A stretch of 50,559 bases of DNA, from positions 1 through 50,559 of IMG/VR virus record IMGVR_UViG_3300025949_000032, one strand, 5' to 3'. The DNA is from a virus. Of the stretch, positions 37,303 to 46,398 are shown piece after piece. The notes beneath the pieces are model-generated. The model made no database searches. It had not been told where the DNA came from and was given only the letters and a program-made list of their open reading frames with translations. Made by a program: the position numbers and the translations under genes. Positions within the stretch are counted from its first letter, which is position 1. Each line of letters begins with the position of its first letter.

Positions 37303-38921
37303 CAGGATCTCCTTCGTCCCAAATTGACCCCGGGCGAGTTCCCGCCGCGTCGAGGGCCCAAATTGATTGTTGGTGCCAAATGCCGGTTGACTCGTTGATC
37401 AGCACGCCACTCGTGGTAATGCGTGGCCATCTTTGCGCCGGCCCACCAACTCATCACGACCGCATCGCCTCGGTCCGTCGACCGGCCGAGGCGCTCGCAG
37501 ACCTTCTCTTTTGATTCGAGTTTGATGCCGTTGGGCGTAGGTTCGAACGTGGGCGCGGCGAGATCCGCAGCCAACACCGCATCATCCGGCGGCAAGATGA
37601 TGGGCGACCCCCCGTCTTGGGCAGGGTCTAACGCCTCGCGGAACATCCAATACGCCGCCGTGCGGGTATTGGTGAAATGCATTTTGCCGTCGCGGCTTCG
37701 ACGCTGTGTCGCTTCGGCACCGACATATCGGGCCACTTCGACCTCGTTCGCTTTCAGGTGATCGAACATCGATCCGCCGTAGCCGCCACCCATGTCGATC
37801 ACGACCAACGCGTTGTGCTTGCGATGGCTCACCACCTGGCCTGCGCAATAGGGGCCGATCCGATCAACCGGAATGTCCTTTCCGGGAATTTCAATCAGGG
37901 GCGCGTACCAACCGTCGTAGCGTGCCGCAATCATCATCGGATCATCGCCGCCCCCCGAAGCGTCGACACCCATCGCACACATGGGCACACCTTCAGGCGG
38001 AGACTTCGTCCAACGCTTCTGCGCCAGTTGAATCCAGGCGGTCGAAATGACCTGGTTCGGTGCGTCTTTGAAGGTGGTCTGGAAACCGCCCATGAGCAGC
38101 GAGCGATACGGCTCTGGCATCGCATCGAGCTGCTTCTCGTAATCCGTCGCTGCGTAGTACGGATTGTCCGAGACCTTCGCGTTGATGTACGTCCGCGACG
38201 TCGGACGAATCACCTTTCCCTTGCTGTTGGTCCGTGTGTCATCAGGACCGGAAACCCACTCGTCCTTGCCGTCCTCGTCGCTGATCACCCACCGCAGTTC
38301 GCCATCCTTCGCAGGGTACGGGAAGGCCGGGTCGAGCCATGGTGCGAACATCTTGTTGACCCACAATCCCTCGGCAGTCAGTGGCGGATTGGTGGCGAGC
38401 ACGGTTCGAACCCGCTGCCCAGGCGTGTCCGTGCGATTCCAACCCATCAGGAAGCGGATCTGGCACTCGGCGAAGTGGGTCGCTTCATCGATACCCAACA
38501 GATCGCGACCTTTACCCATCTGGCCTTGCTCATCGCCCACCCGGTGAGCCGCGGCAAAGTCGATTATTTGCTTGTCGCTCACTCGAAGTTTGGGCGGCGG
38601 CGATCCATTGAACCCAGTTCTGGATCCGTGGATCTTAAGCGCGTCATCCACCAACCGGTCGAGATCGCCGTACTGCCGGCGCATCACGAGGGAGCGCTCG
38701 TGGCAGTTGAATGCGAGCCCCAGGATCAACTGGGACTTTCCACCTCCCGGCTCCCCTCCATAGAGCAGGCAATCAGCCAGACTGAAATACGCTTCGGTCT
38801 GCGGGCCAGGGTTTGGAATCCACTTCAGCGTCTTGGTGGCTTCGAGGGCCTCGGTTTCAACCGCCTTGCGATCCTCGGGGCTCAGTCCATTGAGCCGCGC
38901 GAGGACGTCATCGAGATTCAA
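37302..38921 (-). CDS. terL: terminase large subunit, 539 aa
   Basis: DNA-packaging motor. N-terminal ATPase: Walker A GGEPGGGKS (55-63), Walker B LLGIDEATHF (141-150) and coupling motif ATNPP (176-180). C-terminal RNase H-like nuclease: Asp320 in MGVDASGGGDD, Asp376 in VVIDMGGG, and the DRGDAVVMSWW segment (483-493) with the last acidic residues. The arginine/glycine-rich tail (LGPRRGGNSPGVNLGRRRS) may contact DNA or portal. It starts with TTG directly behind the previous stop, with no good ribosome site. The small subunit lies 4 kb upstream, separated by non-packaging genes. Confidence 0.95.
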   Translation of the reverse strand: MNLDDVLARLNGLSPEDRKAVETEALEATKTLKWIPNPGPQTEAYFSLADCLLYGGEPGGGKSQLILGLAFNCHERSLVMRRQYGDLDRLVDDALKIHGSRTGFNGSPPPKLRVSDKQIIDFAAAHRVGDEQGQMGKGRDLLGIDEATHFAECQIRFLMGWNRTDTPGQRVRTVLATNPPLTAEGLWVNKMFAPWLDPAFPYPAKDGELRWVISDEDGKDEWVSGPDDTRTNSKGKVIRPTSRTYINAKVSDNPYYAATDYEKQLDAMPEPYRSLLMGGFQTTFKDAPNQVISTAWIQLAQKRWTKSPPEGVPMCAMGVDASGGGDDPMMIAARYDGWYAPLIEIPGKDIPVDRIGPYCAGQVVSHRKHNALVVIDMGGGYGGSMFDHLKANEVEVARYVGAEATQRRSRDGKMHFTNTRTAAYWMFREALDPAQDGGSPIILPPDDAVLAADLAAPTFEPTPNGIKLESKEKVCERLGRSTDRGDAVVMSWWAGAKMATHYHEWRADQRVNRHLAPTINLGPRRGGNSPGVNLGRRRS

Positions 38922-39734
38922 TCAGACACGCAGGCCAGAGATCATCGCGTAGTCCAAGGTGAGAGTCGGCGTACCGGTGGTGGTGCGGTTGAATCCGGCA
39001 ACAACCGGGGTCAGCAGCACGGTCGGAGTCACAGCCCCCGCCATACTGACGCCTACTTGCTTCCCGTTGCGGTAGAAGGTCGCTGCACCAGCCGTACTCA
39101 CGGCGACTCGCAGCGTCTCATAGGTATTGGCAACCGGCGCGAACGTACTGTCCTGCATCGTGGCGTCCACATCGTTCGCCACTCCGGTGAGCCACCAGTC
39201 TTTGGTCGTCATACTCGTGTCGAACATGAAACCGAAACCATCGGTCGCATTGGTCGTGAACGTATCCGCCGAGGCTGCGGATTGAATCGGCATTTCGAGT
39301 GCCGCCGTCTGATCAGTGAACCCGACGAACACTGCAATGTTGGTGATGACGGAGAGCTTGATCCGGGTCTCAAAGACCAGATCGCCCTGATCCGCACGCC
39401 ACGCGAGCCCGCGGTCCAACTGAGTTCCTGAGACCGCCATCGAGGCCGTGGTTGATCCGATCGTTCCCACCGCGGTGCCATTCAGGGCAGGCGTAACAGT
39501 CCAATCCACACAGGCGCCATCCGATCCCTTGCGAGAGCGCCAGCCATCAACGATGGTCGTGGAGTACGCCTGCGAGCCGCCCAGGAATTCCTCAAAGAAC
39601 GTCACGCAGCGGGGGCTTGGGGAATCAAACTGGGAGCCATGGTCTCCGGCGCGGAAGCCTGCCGGGACAACCAATCGACCCTGTGAATCCAGACCAATCT
39701 TTCGTCCAAAAATGGACGTGAGAATTTCGGACAT
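38922..39734 (-). CDS. lectin-like virion protein, 270 aa
   Basis: GAGGA precedes the start. A short N-terminus (MSEILTSIFGRKIGLDSQGR) is followed by a beta-sandwich with the pattern of concanavalin/laminin-G-like domains: FEEFLGG, GDLVFETRIKLSV, NIAVFVGFTDQT, FGFMFDT, ETLRVAVSTAGAATFYRNGK, and DYAMISGLRV. It probably binds carbohydrate or coats the capsid. Encoded between terminase and the two signal-peptide proteins. Confidence 0.7.
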   Translation of the reverse strand: MSEILTSIFGRKIGLDSQGRLVVPAGFRAGDHGSQFDSPSPRCVTFFEEFLGGSQAYSTTIVDGWRSRKGSDGACVDWTVTPALNGTAVGTIGSTTASMAVSGTQLDRGLAWRADQGDLVFETRIKLSVITNIAVFVGFTDQTAALEMPIQSAASADTFTTNATDGFGFMFDTSMTTKDWWLTGVANDVDATMQDSTFAPVANTYETLRVAVSTAGAATFYRNGKQVGVSMAGAVTPTVLLTPVVAGFNRTTTGTPTLTLDYAMISGLRV

Positions 39735-39818
39735 GAATAGATCCTCAGTAATGAAACTGCTTGGTGCTTGTGCGGATTTCCATTCCGCTGCTGTGCGCCT
39801 ATCGGCCGGCGCAGGCTA

Positions 39819-40538
39819 TCAATAGGCAGTACATGAGAAGCTGATGATGTCGGTCGCGCCTGCACCAGCGGGGATCGTGATCGAAGCGGTCGTAGTCGTG
39901 CTGGAGGACTCACCACCGATCAGCACAGTCGGCGCTGTGCGGTCGTGCGCTTGGCAGCTCCAGCCATTCGTCGCGGTCGCCCCGGTCGCGCCGTTGATTG
40001 TTATTACAACCGTGCAGGAATTTGCGCCGAGAGTAAAAACGCCAGCGGCAGCCCCGCCCGTAGTCGATGATACTGAACAACCGGAAGTTGTAAATTTCGT
40101 TCCGATGCTCTGAAGATAGGCAGCTTTGCTAAATCCCGTGAATTGTATTCCGCCAGAGTTTACGTTACCAACGCCAGTCCCGTTGACCGAAAACTGAATT
40201 GCGCTTCCCGACAGGTAGAGGCCGTAATTGGTAGCCCCTGCAAAAGTAAACCCCGGCGTCGTGGCCGAGCCCGCAGAAGCTTTTATCGTGCTACTACTGG
40301 CGATTGGACCGGTTACATTTAGACCCGCCGTGCCCAGTACACTCACCTGGGGATTGCTTGTCGTATTTCCAAGATTTATCGTACTAGTCGCAGTCGAACC
40401 AACTTGATTGACAAATTGCGCTTTCCAACTTCCAGATAAATCTCCTGCCGCAACGAATACATTGGATATCTGAGCGAGGGCTCCGCCCGTAACCGTTAGA
40501 AGGACCCCCAACGCAAAGTATGCCAATAATTTTCTCAT
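39819..40538 (-). CDS. virion-operon protein with signal peptide, 239 aa
   Basis: The start MRKLLAYFALGVLLTVTGGA followed by LAQ is a clear Sec signal peptide with an ALA-Q-like cleavage site. The mature part is Ser/Thr/Gly-rich and beta-structured (GLNVTGPIASSSTIKASAG, GFTFAGATNYGLYLSGS, then a Cys-containing C-terminal domain NSCTVVITINGATGATATNG), resembling tail-fibre shafts and their knob. Export is unexpected for a virion protein. Base composition is visibly more AT-rich than the neighbours, suggesting separate acquisition. Confidence 0.72.
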   Translation of the reverse strand: MRKLLAYFALGVLLTVTGGALAQISNVFVAAGDLSGSWKAQFVNQVGSTATSTINLGNTTSNPQVSVLGTAGLNVTGPIASSSTIKASAGSATTPGFTFAGATNYGLYLSGSAIQFSVNGTGVGNVNSGGIQFTGFSKAAYLQSIGTKFTTSGCSVSSTTGGAAAGVFTLGANSCTVVITINGATGATATNGWSCQAHDRTAPTVLIGGESSSTTTTASITIPAGAGATDIISFSCTAY

Positions 40539-40539
40539 C

Positions 40540-42477
40540 TTAGAAAATCTCCATTTCAGGCAGTGTCATCTGTGCTGTCCCGATGAAGGTCGATCCGCCG
40601 AAGCTAAACTGGCATTGGCGGGTATTGGCGGGAACAATCGTGGATCCCTGGATGACCGCAGCGGCAGTCGTGGGAGCGTTACCGGTTGTGTATGTAAAAC
40701 CCACAACTGCCGTCCCAGCTAATATTCCGCTTTGATCATAAAAATTTATCGAGGGAGCTAACGTCCCCGATGTATAAGTCGGGGTATATACCCACATCCG
40801 CCAAGTTAATTGTTGCCCGGCCGTACAGGGCTGATTCTGAACAACCGATCCGGCATTCGCCCCTGTAGAAACCCCCTGCACGAAATAAGCTGAGGCAGAA
40901 GGCCAACCGACGCTGGGCTCAGTTGATTTTGCCGCGACCGTCCACGTCCAGCCGGTCCCAGAAGTATACCAATCGGTTAGATCCCCAGAACCCAGGCCCG
41001 CGAACGAGTTGTTATCTAAGAGGTTAAAAATCGAGCCTAGGTAGGGCCAGTCGGTAGAAGTTGTATTATTGGCTGTTGAGCCTTTAAACCCAATCGTGCT
41101 GCCTTGAAGGCTAACGTTTGGATTTCCCGAGACCGCTCCACTACCAATGATCGTATCGCCTGTTCCGAATAGAACCCATCGAGTAGCCGCTTTAAAATAG
41201 GCATTCCCGCCGTTCGTCGTTATACCGACAATTGAGGATCGGGGAGTTGCATCGTATAAAGAGACCGTTCCGCCCTCAATACGAATTCCGGTATCAAACC
41301 CCTGGTTGAATGTGACCTTAAAAAGCTGATTGGCGGGGTTACTATCTTCAAAATGACATCCGAAGCAATCGAACGCACCGCCCTTGTCGTCAACCGCAAC
41401 ATCGTTGTAATCGAACGACACACCATGGAAATTAAGTTCCTTGATCGAGTTTTGACTATTGGCCATACAAACGCCTGCACTAGTCCCTCCGGCATTATTG
41501 TTGTTATGAATCGAACCGCCATGCCAATTTAAATTCTCTCCGGCGTTAGTCGTTCCATAAGCATAGAGACCGCATGACCAGTTATTGACCAACTCGCCAT
41601 TGAAGAAGTTGATGAGATATGTGTTATCGCCCAAAGTAATAGCGTTATGAAAGCCGCGAATTTTAAAATCACTAAATTCTTGGTTTGAGACGTCATTCGT
41701 CGCTGGGCCTATACAAAGCCCTTCTACAGATCGATTCGAGATTGCAGAACCCAGCAAACGAAAGCCTCGGATAGGACGAGTAATCGACCGATCATCGCTT
41801 CCAAATCCTCCGAGAGTTCCGGTACCGGGTTGTACGGTGATGGCGCAGGTGCCACCGGTCGCCATGGCGCTGGCATCGATCGTATCGCCGCTGAAATCGA
41901 CAGATTCGACGCCGCTGTAGATGGTTATGCCAGAGTTGATCTTGATCGTGAGATTAGGTGGGAAGATTGCTTGACAAGGAGACGCTAAGGAACAAGCGGC
42001 GAGTGTCGTGTTGATTGCGGAAGCATCATCCGTACTGCCGTTACCCGTGAAGCCATTCGCGTAGAGCGCCGCGGCGAAGGGTTGCAGCGAATATGCGAAT
42101 TGCCCTGATGTGATATTTGTTGCATTGGTTGTATCCGTCGTCGCGGATGCCGCAAATACGACGCCATTCGTCTTCGTGCAGGTCAGAACACCAGTTCCCG
42201 CAGTCGAGCAATCACCTGACAGATTCCCGTTACTGATCGTGCCCGCGCCTGAAAAGAATGTCAGGTTGCCGTTGACTGGAGATCCGGTGACCGTTGCTCC
42301 GCCGCCAGACGCGCAGGAACTGTTCACCCACGACTTCGTGCTCGACTGATACACCAGACACTGATTGTTCGCGGGGTTGCTGATGCTGTTCGGCAGGCCA
42401 TTTTGGATGAATTGCTGCCCATATGCAGCTGACATCGCGCTGCCGAGCAGCACAAAGGCCATAAGTTGTTTCATCAT
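40540..42477 (-). CDS. secreted beta-helix (tailspike-like) protein, 645 aa
   Basis: ATGA overlap puts the start at MMKQLMAFVLLGSAMSAAYG, a standard signal peptide with cleavage before QQ. The following region resembles the neighbour (LVYQSSTKSWVNSSC). From about residue 150 a pectate-lyase-type beta-helix opens with LYANGFTGNGSTDDASAINT and continues through IRGFHNAITLGDNTYLINFF and KELNFHGVSFDYNDVAV. A C-terminal jelly-roll-like carbohydrate-binding region (WYTSGTGWTWTVAAKSTE, YDQSGILAGTAVVGFTY) ends the chain. Likely acts on surface polysaccharide. The export signal is the odd part. Confidence 0.8.
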   Translation of the reverse strand: MMKQLMAFVLLGSAMSAAYGQQFIQNGLPNSISNPANNQCLVYQSSTKSWVNSSCASGGGATVTGSPVNGNLTFFSGAGTISNGNLSGDCSTAGTGVLTCTKTNGVVFAASATTDTTNATNITSGQFAYSLQPFAAALYANGFTGNGSTDDASAINTTLAACSLASPCQAIFPPNLTIKINSGITIYSGVESVDFSGDTIDASAMATGGTCAITVQPGTGTLGGFGSDDRSITRPIRGFRLLGSAISNRSVEGLCIGPATNDVSNQEFSDFKIRGFHNAITLGDNTYLINFFNGELVNNWSCGLYAYGTTNAGENLNWHGGSIHNNNNAGGTSAGVCMANSQNSIKELNFHGVSFDYNDVAVDDKGGAFDCFGCHFEDSNPANQLFKVTFNQGFDTGIRIEGGTVSLYDATPRSSIVGITTNGGNAYFKAATRWVLFGTGDTIIGSGAVSGNPNVSLQGSTIGFKGSTANNTTSTDWPYLGSIFNLLDNNSFAGLGSGDLTDWYTSGTGWTWTVAAKSTEPSVGWPSASAYFVQGVSTGANAGSVVQNQPCTAGQQLTWRMWVYTPTYTSGTLAPSINFYDQSGILAGTAVVGFTYTTGNAPTTAAAVIQGSTIVPANTRQCQFSFGGSTFIGTAQMTLPEMEIF

Positions 42478-42803
42478 GGTGCGAGATTCACAGAGATGTT
42501 CGTCAAGTTGGCCGCCGCGCCCGCCGAATTTATAAAACTCACAACGATGGAGCCACACGGGAGCCCGTCGGCCCAGCCGACCGCAATGGGCGTATTGGCC
42601 ACCACGGCCACGGTGAGCGGCGTGGAAAGCGAAGTGACACCACCTTCGTCAACGAAACGCTGGACGCTCAAGGTGCCTGCGTGACTGCTGGTCACTCCGA
42701 CCGCCCCGCTTGTGCACCCTTCCGTTCTGAACACGGAAGAATTACCGGTCGCACCATCGGCAATTTGGGGGCCCAAGCCAATGTTTGTGCTCTTGAGCGT
42801 CAT
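42474..42803 (-). CDS. small structural-type protein, 109 aa
   Basis: TAATG-coupled to the small terminase gene. An Ala/Val/Thr-rich beta protein (LSTPLTVAVVANTPIAVGWA, CGSIVVSFINSAGAAANLTN). No signal peptide. Perhaps a decoration or fibre-associated protein. No family recognised. Confidence 0.65.
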   Translation of the reverse strand: MTLKSTNIGLGPQIADGATGNSSVFRTEGCTSGAVGVTSSHAGTLSVQRFVDEGGVTSLSTPLTVAVVANTPIAVGWADGLPCGSIVVSFINSAGAAANLTNISVNLAP

Positions 42804-43387
42804 TACTGCACCGTCTCTCGTGTGGCTTTGGATAGCAGAAACGCAACTCGGCGCGCCCGCTCGGTATCGGAGATCTCTTCAGTTTGGATCGGGCCGCCGT
42901 CCTTGCCCGTGTGCTCGTGCTTATCAACCCAGGCCCCGACCTTGAAGTGGCGGCCGATCAGCTCTTCGCGTTTGGCGCGATCCGACAACTTGATCTTGTG
43001 AAGCACGCCAGTGGGCGTCTTCTTGCCATCGATCGTCTCGAACTGCTGCTCGGTTTCGATGCCAGCGACGAGCCCCGTGCGGAAGATCTTGGGCCACTGC
43101 TGGATGGGCTTCAGTGCGCCGTGCTCGTCGTAGAGATCCGCGAGATCTGCGTCACATACATTGGTCAGTCGTTCGAGCAGCCAGTCAGCATCGACCTTTG
43201 CACGGGTGGATTGAACGGCACGACCCTTGGAAATCGCGTCTGCAACTGAAGGATGCTGAAGTAGCTGATACCCGAGCTGATCGGCGGTCTTTGCTGAATA
43301 GCCTGCGCGCTTGGCGGCGCCCGAGGCATTCAAATCAATGAGATATTCGTCTACGAAGCGTTGCTGCTTCGCGGTCAACTTACGCAT
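42803..43387 (-). CDS. terS: terminase small subunit, 194 aa
   Basis: The start is taken at MRKLTAKQQRFVDEYLIDLN because everything upstream in frame is the antisense of the previous gene and not protein-like. The helix-turn-helix ASGAAKRAGYSAKTADQLGY, QLLQHPSVADAISKG is the Terminase_2 signature. The rest is a coiled region plus a C-terminal part (KLSDRAKREELIGRHFKVGA). It recognises the packaging site and recruits the large subunit. Confidence 0.9.
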   Translation of the reverse strand: MRKLTAKQQRFVDEYLIDLNASGAAKRAGYSAKTADQLGYQLLQHPSVADAISKGRAVQSTRAKVDADWLLERLTNVCDADLADLYDEHGALKPIQQWPKIFRTGLVAGIETEQQFETIDGKKTPTGVLHKIKLSDRAKREELIGRHFKVGAWVDKHEHTGKDGGPIQTEEISDTERARRVAFLLSKATRETVQ

Positions 43388-43416
43388 GCTGGGCCACGAT
43401 GCTCGGGTACCTGAAG

Positions 43417-46398
43417 TTAAGGGGTGCGCAAAGAGGTGATCAGCCGGCCGGCAAAACGGACGTTGAGCACCCCTCCGGCCGTTCCTGGAGCGATGGCCAC
43501 CGCCACCATGTCGTAGTACAGGTCCTTGGTGGGTGGAGAAGGATCCGCCGACAGACCCAGCAACTCCCAGATGCGCTTTCCGAAGTTGCCCAGTCCTGCG
43601 GCGCCGCCAATGACCTGGGGTGCATACACTTCTGTCCAATTCGGGCGGGCAGTATCGAGCGAGAGTGAGGAGACCAGCAGGCTGTCAGAACCGGGGACCA
43701 CGGGTCCGCCACCATTGGGTAGCCGCACTCCAATGACATACAGAGATCCGCTGGGATTCGCGTCGTGTGCGATCTCGAGCTCGGATATACGCGCAGCCGC
43801 AGATACCCGGCCAATACGGTAGACCTGCCCCGGCGGATCTGTGGGGCCCATCACAATCTGGCCAAACCCTTCGTCACACCGATAGTTGTTGACCGTGATC
43901 GCAGACTCTTCGTACTGGATCGTTGGAGATTTCACCACTGTAATGGGTGGATCGACCGGCGTTGCTGGCGGTGCATTTCCGGTGGACAACGATAGATTGA
44001 CGGTGGTCACACCGGGTTGAACGATAGCTCCCGGCAGCGGGGTCTGACCGATCACGGTCCCCTTGATCGCCGGCCCCAATGGATTGGGATCATCTTGGTC
44101 TCCAAACTGTGGGTTTAGATAAACCCCGTCAATCAAGGCTTCGGCGTCATCGCGGGTCTTGCCGATAGCAGAGGGCACCGCTATTCCGCCGTCGATAATG
44201 GCGATCTGCGCCTGTGAGGATTCCGTGCTGTTGTTCGCAACCTGGAAGTTCACAACAGTTATGACCCCCGGCACCGACGCGATACCGGTCACACTTTCTC
44301 CGGCAACCGTTCTTCCACTGGGCAACGACGTCAGAGCGGTGACCGTGAGCGGCGAATCGCCCTGGAGATCTTGGAAGTAGCTGGCGACCGACAGGGAAAC
44401 CTGCTGATTCAATGGAAACAGCAAGTACGGTAGCAATCCGGTCTGTCCCGGCGGCGTGGGCGGGGAATCATTCTCGTAATCCGCAGCCGACCCGATCAGG
44501 TTGCCGAGGGAGACGCTATAGACATCCTTCGTGAAGCTCTGGCGCAGTAGAGAATTCGTCGCGAAAATCGCAACGCCTTCCGCAGTAAAGGTCACACCAT
44601 TGCCTTGGCCGTCCGTGAGATCGGCGATCAGGACATCACCACTGACCACAGGCGTGGAGGATCCGGCGAAGCTCGAACGTCCCCACGTGGCCTTTCCGCC
44701 CGAGGTGAAATTCGAATAGCCCGTCGAATCCACCGCGATCGTCAGATGCGTCGAATCCACGACCGTGCAAGGACCCCATGCACCGTTGATCTGCGTCATG
44801 CCTCCCACATCGAAGACTTCGACCCAGTCTCCCGAGGTTCGACCATGTGAACCGGAGAATGTGATCTGCGCAGGATTGGCCTTGCTGATCGCGGTGATGG
44901 TGTTCAGTACAACGGGAACATACTGCTTACCTGCCGGAGGCGCTTTGAAGACGGCGAGATTCGACACGATCGCCGAATCGCCCGCGCCGCTCGTGACCAA
45001 CTGATGAACGTCGTGAAACGGAAATGTGAGCCCTGTCGCCGACAAGGATGCGGGAGTCGCGGCCGTGACAGCCTGAGTGAAGTGCGCGACGAATCCCGTT
45101 CCAGCCCCTGATTTCAGGTTGGCCGCCGAGGGTGTCGCTGATCCCTTGAGATAGACACCGAGGTGCCAGGTTCCCGTCTGATTGCTGGTAGCGCCGTACG
45201 TGTATCCGTCCGTGTTGGCGCTGGTCAGCGAAGGTCCGGAGGTGAATGAAGGAGCCGCACCGGAAGAAGCCACCGCGACATTGAACAGGTTCGAGTAGGC
45301 AACGGCACCCGAGGAATTGTTCGCTGCCTGGATTAGGCAGTTGTTGAAGGTTCCGACTGCTCCGGCTCCGGGAGTGCCGGTGAGGGAGTTCGATCCATTG
45401 ACCGTGACACCATTGGTCGTGATGGCAGTCACCGCCTGAACCGGATAGGGCGTTACCGTATCGCCGTCCGCCCAGGTCAGAGCGGTCTGCAGAAGCGCGG
45501 TATTGCCGGAGGCGTAGAGGACGGGGGTCAGGGCGTTGTTGCCGACCTTCACCCACTGCCCGGCCGTCAGAGCCGCAGCCGTTGTGATCTGCGTCGATGC
45601 GGAAACGGCCGCTCCGTTGGCGGTGGTGGCAGTTCCTGCGGATCCCAATTGCTTGAGGGTCCCCGTCCAGGGAGCTGTTGCAACGACGCCATTATCGAAC
45701 TTTGCGGTGAGGTCGATCGCACTGATCGCCGCGCCTTGCGTCCACGACTGGTTCGGGATCGCCGTCCCTGTGAACCAGGTCGCGATCTGCGGATCGCCCA
45801 CACTCCCGGCGGTGGTGCCCGTATTCGTCAGGTCGAGACTGCCGACCCGATCGGTTTCCGTACCCCCCGTCGTGTTGACGTAATAGTAGTTGCTCAGTCC
45901 CAGCGCACGGGGATTGACGAGCCCCAATCCGAGCGCTGCCACCTCGAGGTCTGTCGGGCCCCGAGTCAGTGCAAATGCATGTGCTTCGGTTTGAGTCCCA
46001 CGTCCTCCCAACTGCAGGGTATTAATGCCAGGCGGATTGACGATGGCCGCTTTGGAACCCTTGTGGGCCCCGGCCTGCCACAGAATCTGGTTGTTGGGGT
46101 ACGTTAAGAAGGCGCCGACGTACAGGACCCACGCATTGGCACTCGAGGCAGTATCCGCGAGGGCCTGACTGTTCGTCGTAGAATTGGCTTGGACTGCAGC
46201 GCCTTTGCCACCAGCTCCCGTAATGTCATGCCCAACCACCGAACGATTGGTGCTCGTCCCATCATTCAGCCCGATGAATGTCGAGGCCTGCTGAGCAACG
46301 CTCGTCTCGTAAACCCACACACCCAACGCCACGATGCCCGCAGGAAGACTTCCCGAGCTCTTCATGAACTGGGAGGTGCCTGTGAATAGGCGCGGCAT
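43417..46398 (-). CDS. large tail protein with PASTA and Ig-like domains, 993 aa
   Basis: Opens with a lectin-type beta domain (LFTGTSQFMKSSGSLPAGIV, ALGVWVYETSVAQQASTFIG). Middle repeats have the words of bacterial Ig-like folds (NGVTVNGSNSLTGTPGAGAV). A PASTA domain lies around residues 745-810 (VPSAIGKTRDDAEALIDGVY, KGTVIGQTPLPGAIVQPGVT, TVNLSLSTG), normally a peptidoglycan-sensing fold. A C-terminal domain ends KRIWELLGLSADPSPP... RLITSLRTP. Probably a cell-wall- or surface-binding tail protein. TGATG overlap with the gene upstream. Confidence 0.75.
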   Translation of the reverse strand: MPRLFTGTSQFMKSSGSLPAGIVALGVWVYETSVAQQASTFIGLNDGTSTNRSVVGHDITGAGGKGAAVQANSTTNSQALADTASSANAWVLYVGAFLTYPNNQILWQAGAHKGSKAAIVNPPGINTLQLGGRGTQTEAHAFALTRGPTDLEVAALGLGLVNPRALGLSNYYYVNTTGGTETDRVGSLDLTNTGTTAGSVGDPQIATWFTGTAIPNQSWTQGAAISAIDLTAKFDNGVVATAPWTGTLKQLGSAGTATTANGAAVSASTQITTAAALTAGQWVKVGNNALTPVLYASGNTALLQTALTWADGDTVTPYPVQAVTAITTNGVTVNGSNSLTGTPGAGAVGTFNNCLIQAANNSSGAVAYSNLFNVAVASSGAAPSFTSGPSLTSANTDGYTYGATSNQTGTWHLGVYLKGSATPSAANLKSGAGTGFVAHFTQAVTAATPASLSATGLTFPFHDVHQLVTSGAGDSAIVSNLAVFKAPPAGKQYVPVVLNTITAISKANPAQITFSGSHGRTSGDWVEVFDVGGMTQINGAWGPCTVVDSTHLTIAVDSTGYSNFTSGGKATWGRSSFAGSSTPVVSGDVLIADLTDGQGNGVTFTAEGVAIFATNSLLRQSFTKDVYSVSLGNLIGSAADYENDSPPTPPGQTGLLPYLLFPLNQQVSLSVASYFQDLQGDSPLTVTALTSLPSGRTVAGESVTGIASVPGVITVVNFQVANNSTESSQAQIAIIDGGIAVPSAIGKTRDDAEALIDGVYLNPQFGDQDDPNPLGPAIKGTVIGQTPLPGAIVQPGVTTVNLSLSTGNAPPATPVDPPITVVKSPTIQYEESAITVNNYRCDEGFGQIVMGPTDPPGQVYRIGRVSAAARISELEIAHDANPSGSLYVIGVRLPNGGGPVVPGSDSLLVSSLSLDTARPNWTEVYAPQVIGGAAGLGNFGKRIWELLGLSADPSPPTKDLYYDMVAVAIAPGTAGGVLNVRFAGRLITSLRTP

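Noticed and set aside
37677-39431. 584-aa open frame on the plus strand opposite the large terminase
   Set aside because: Antisense shadow of a well-supported gene. Arg/His-rich composition, no domain and no ribosome site.
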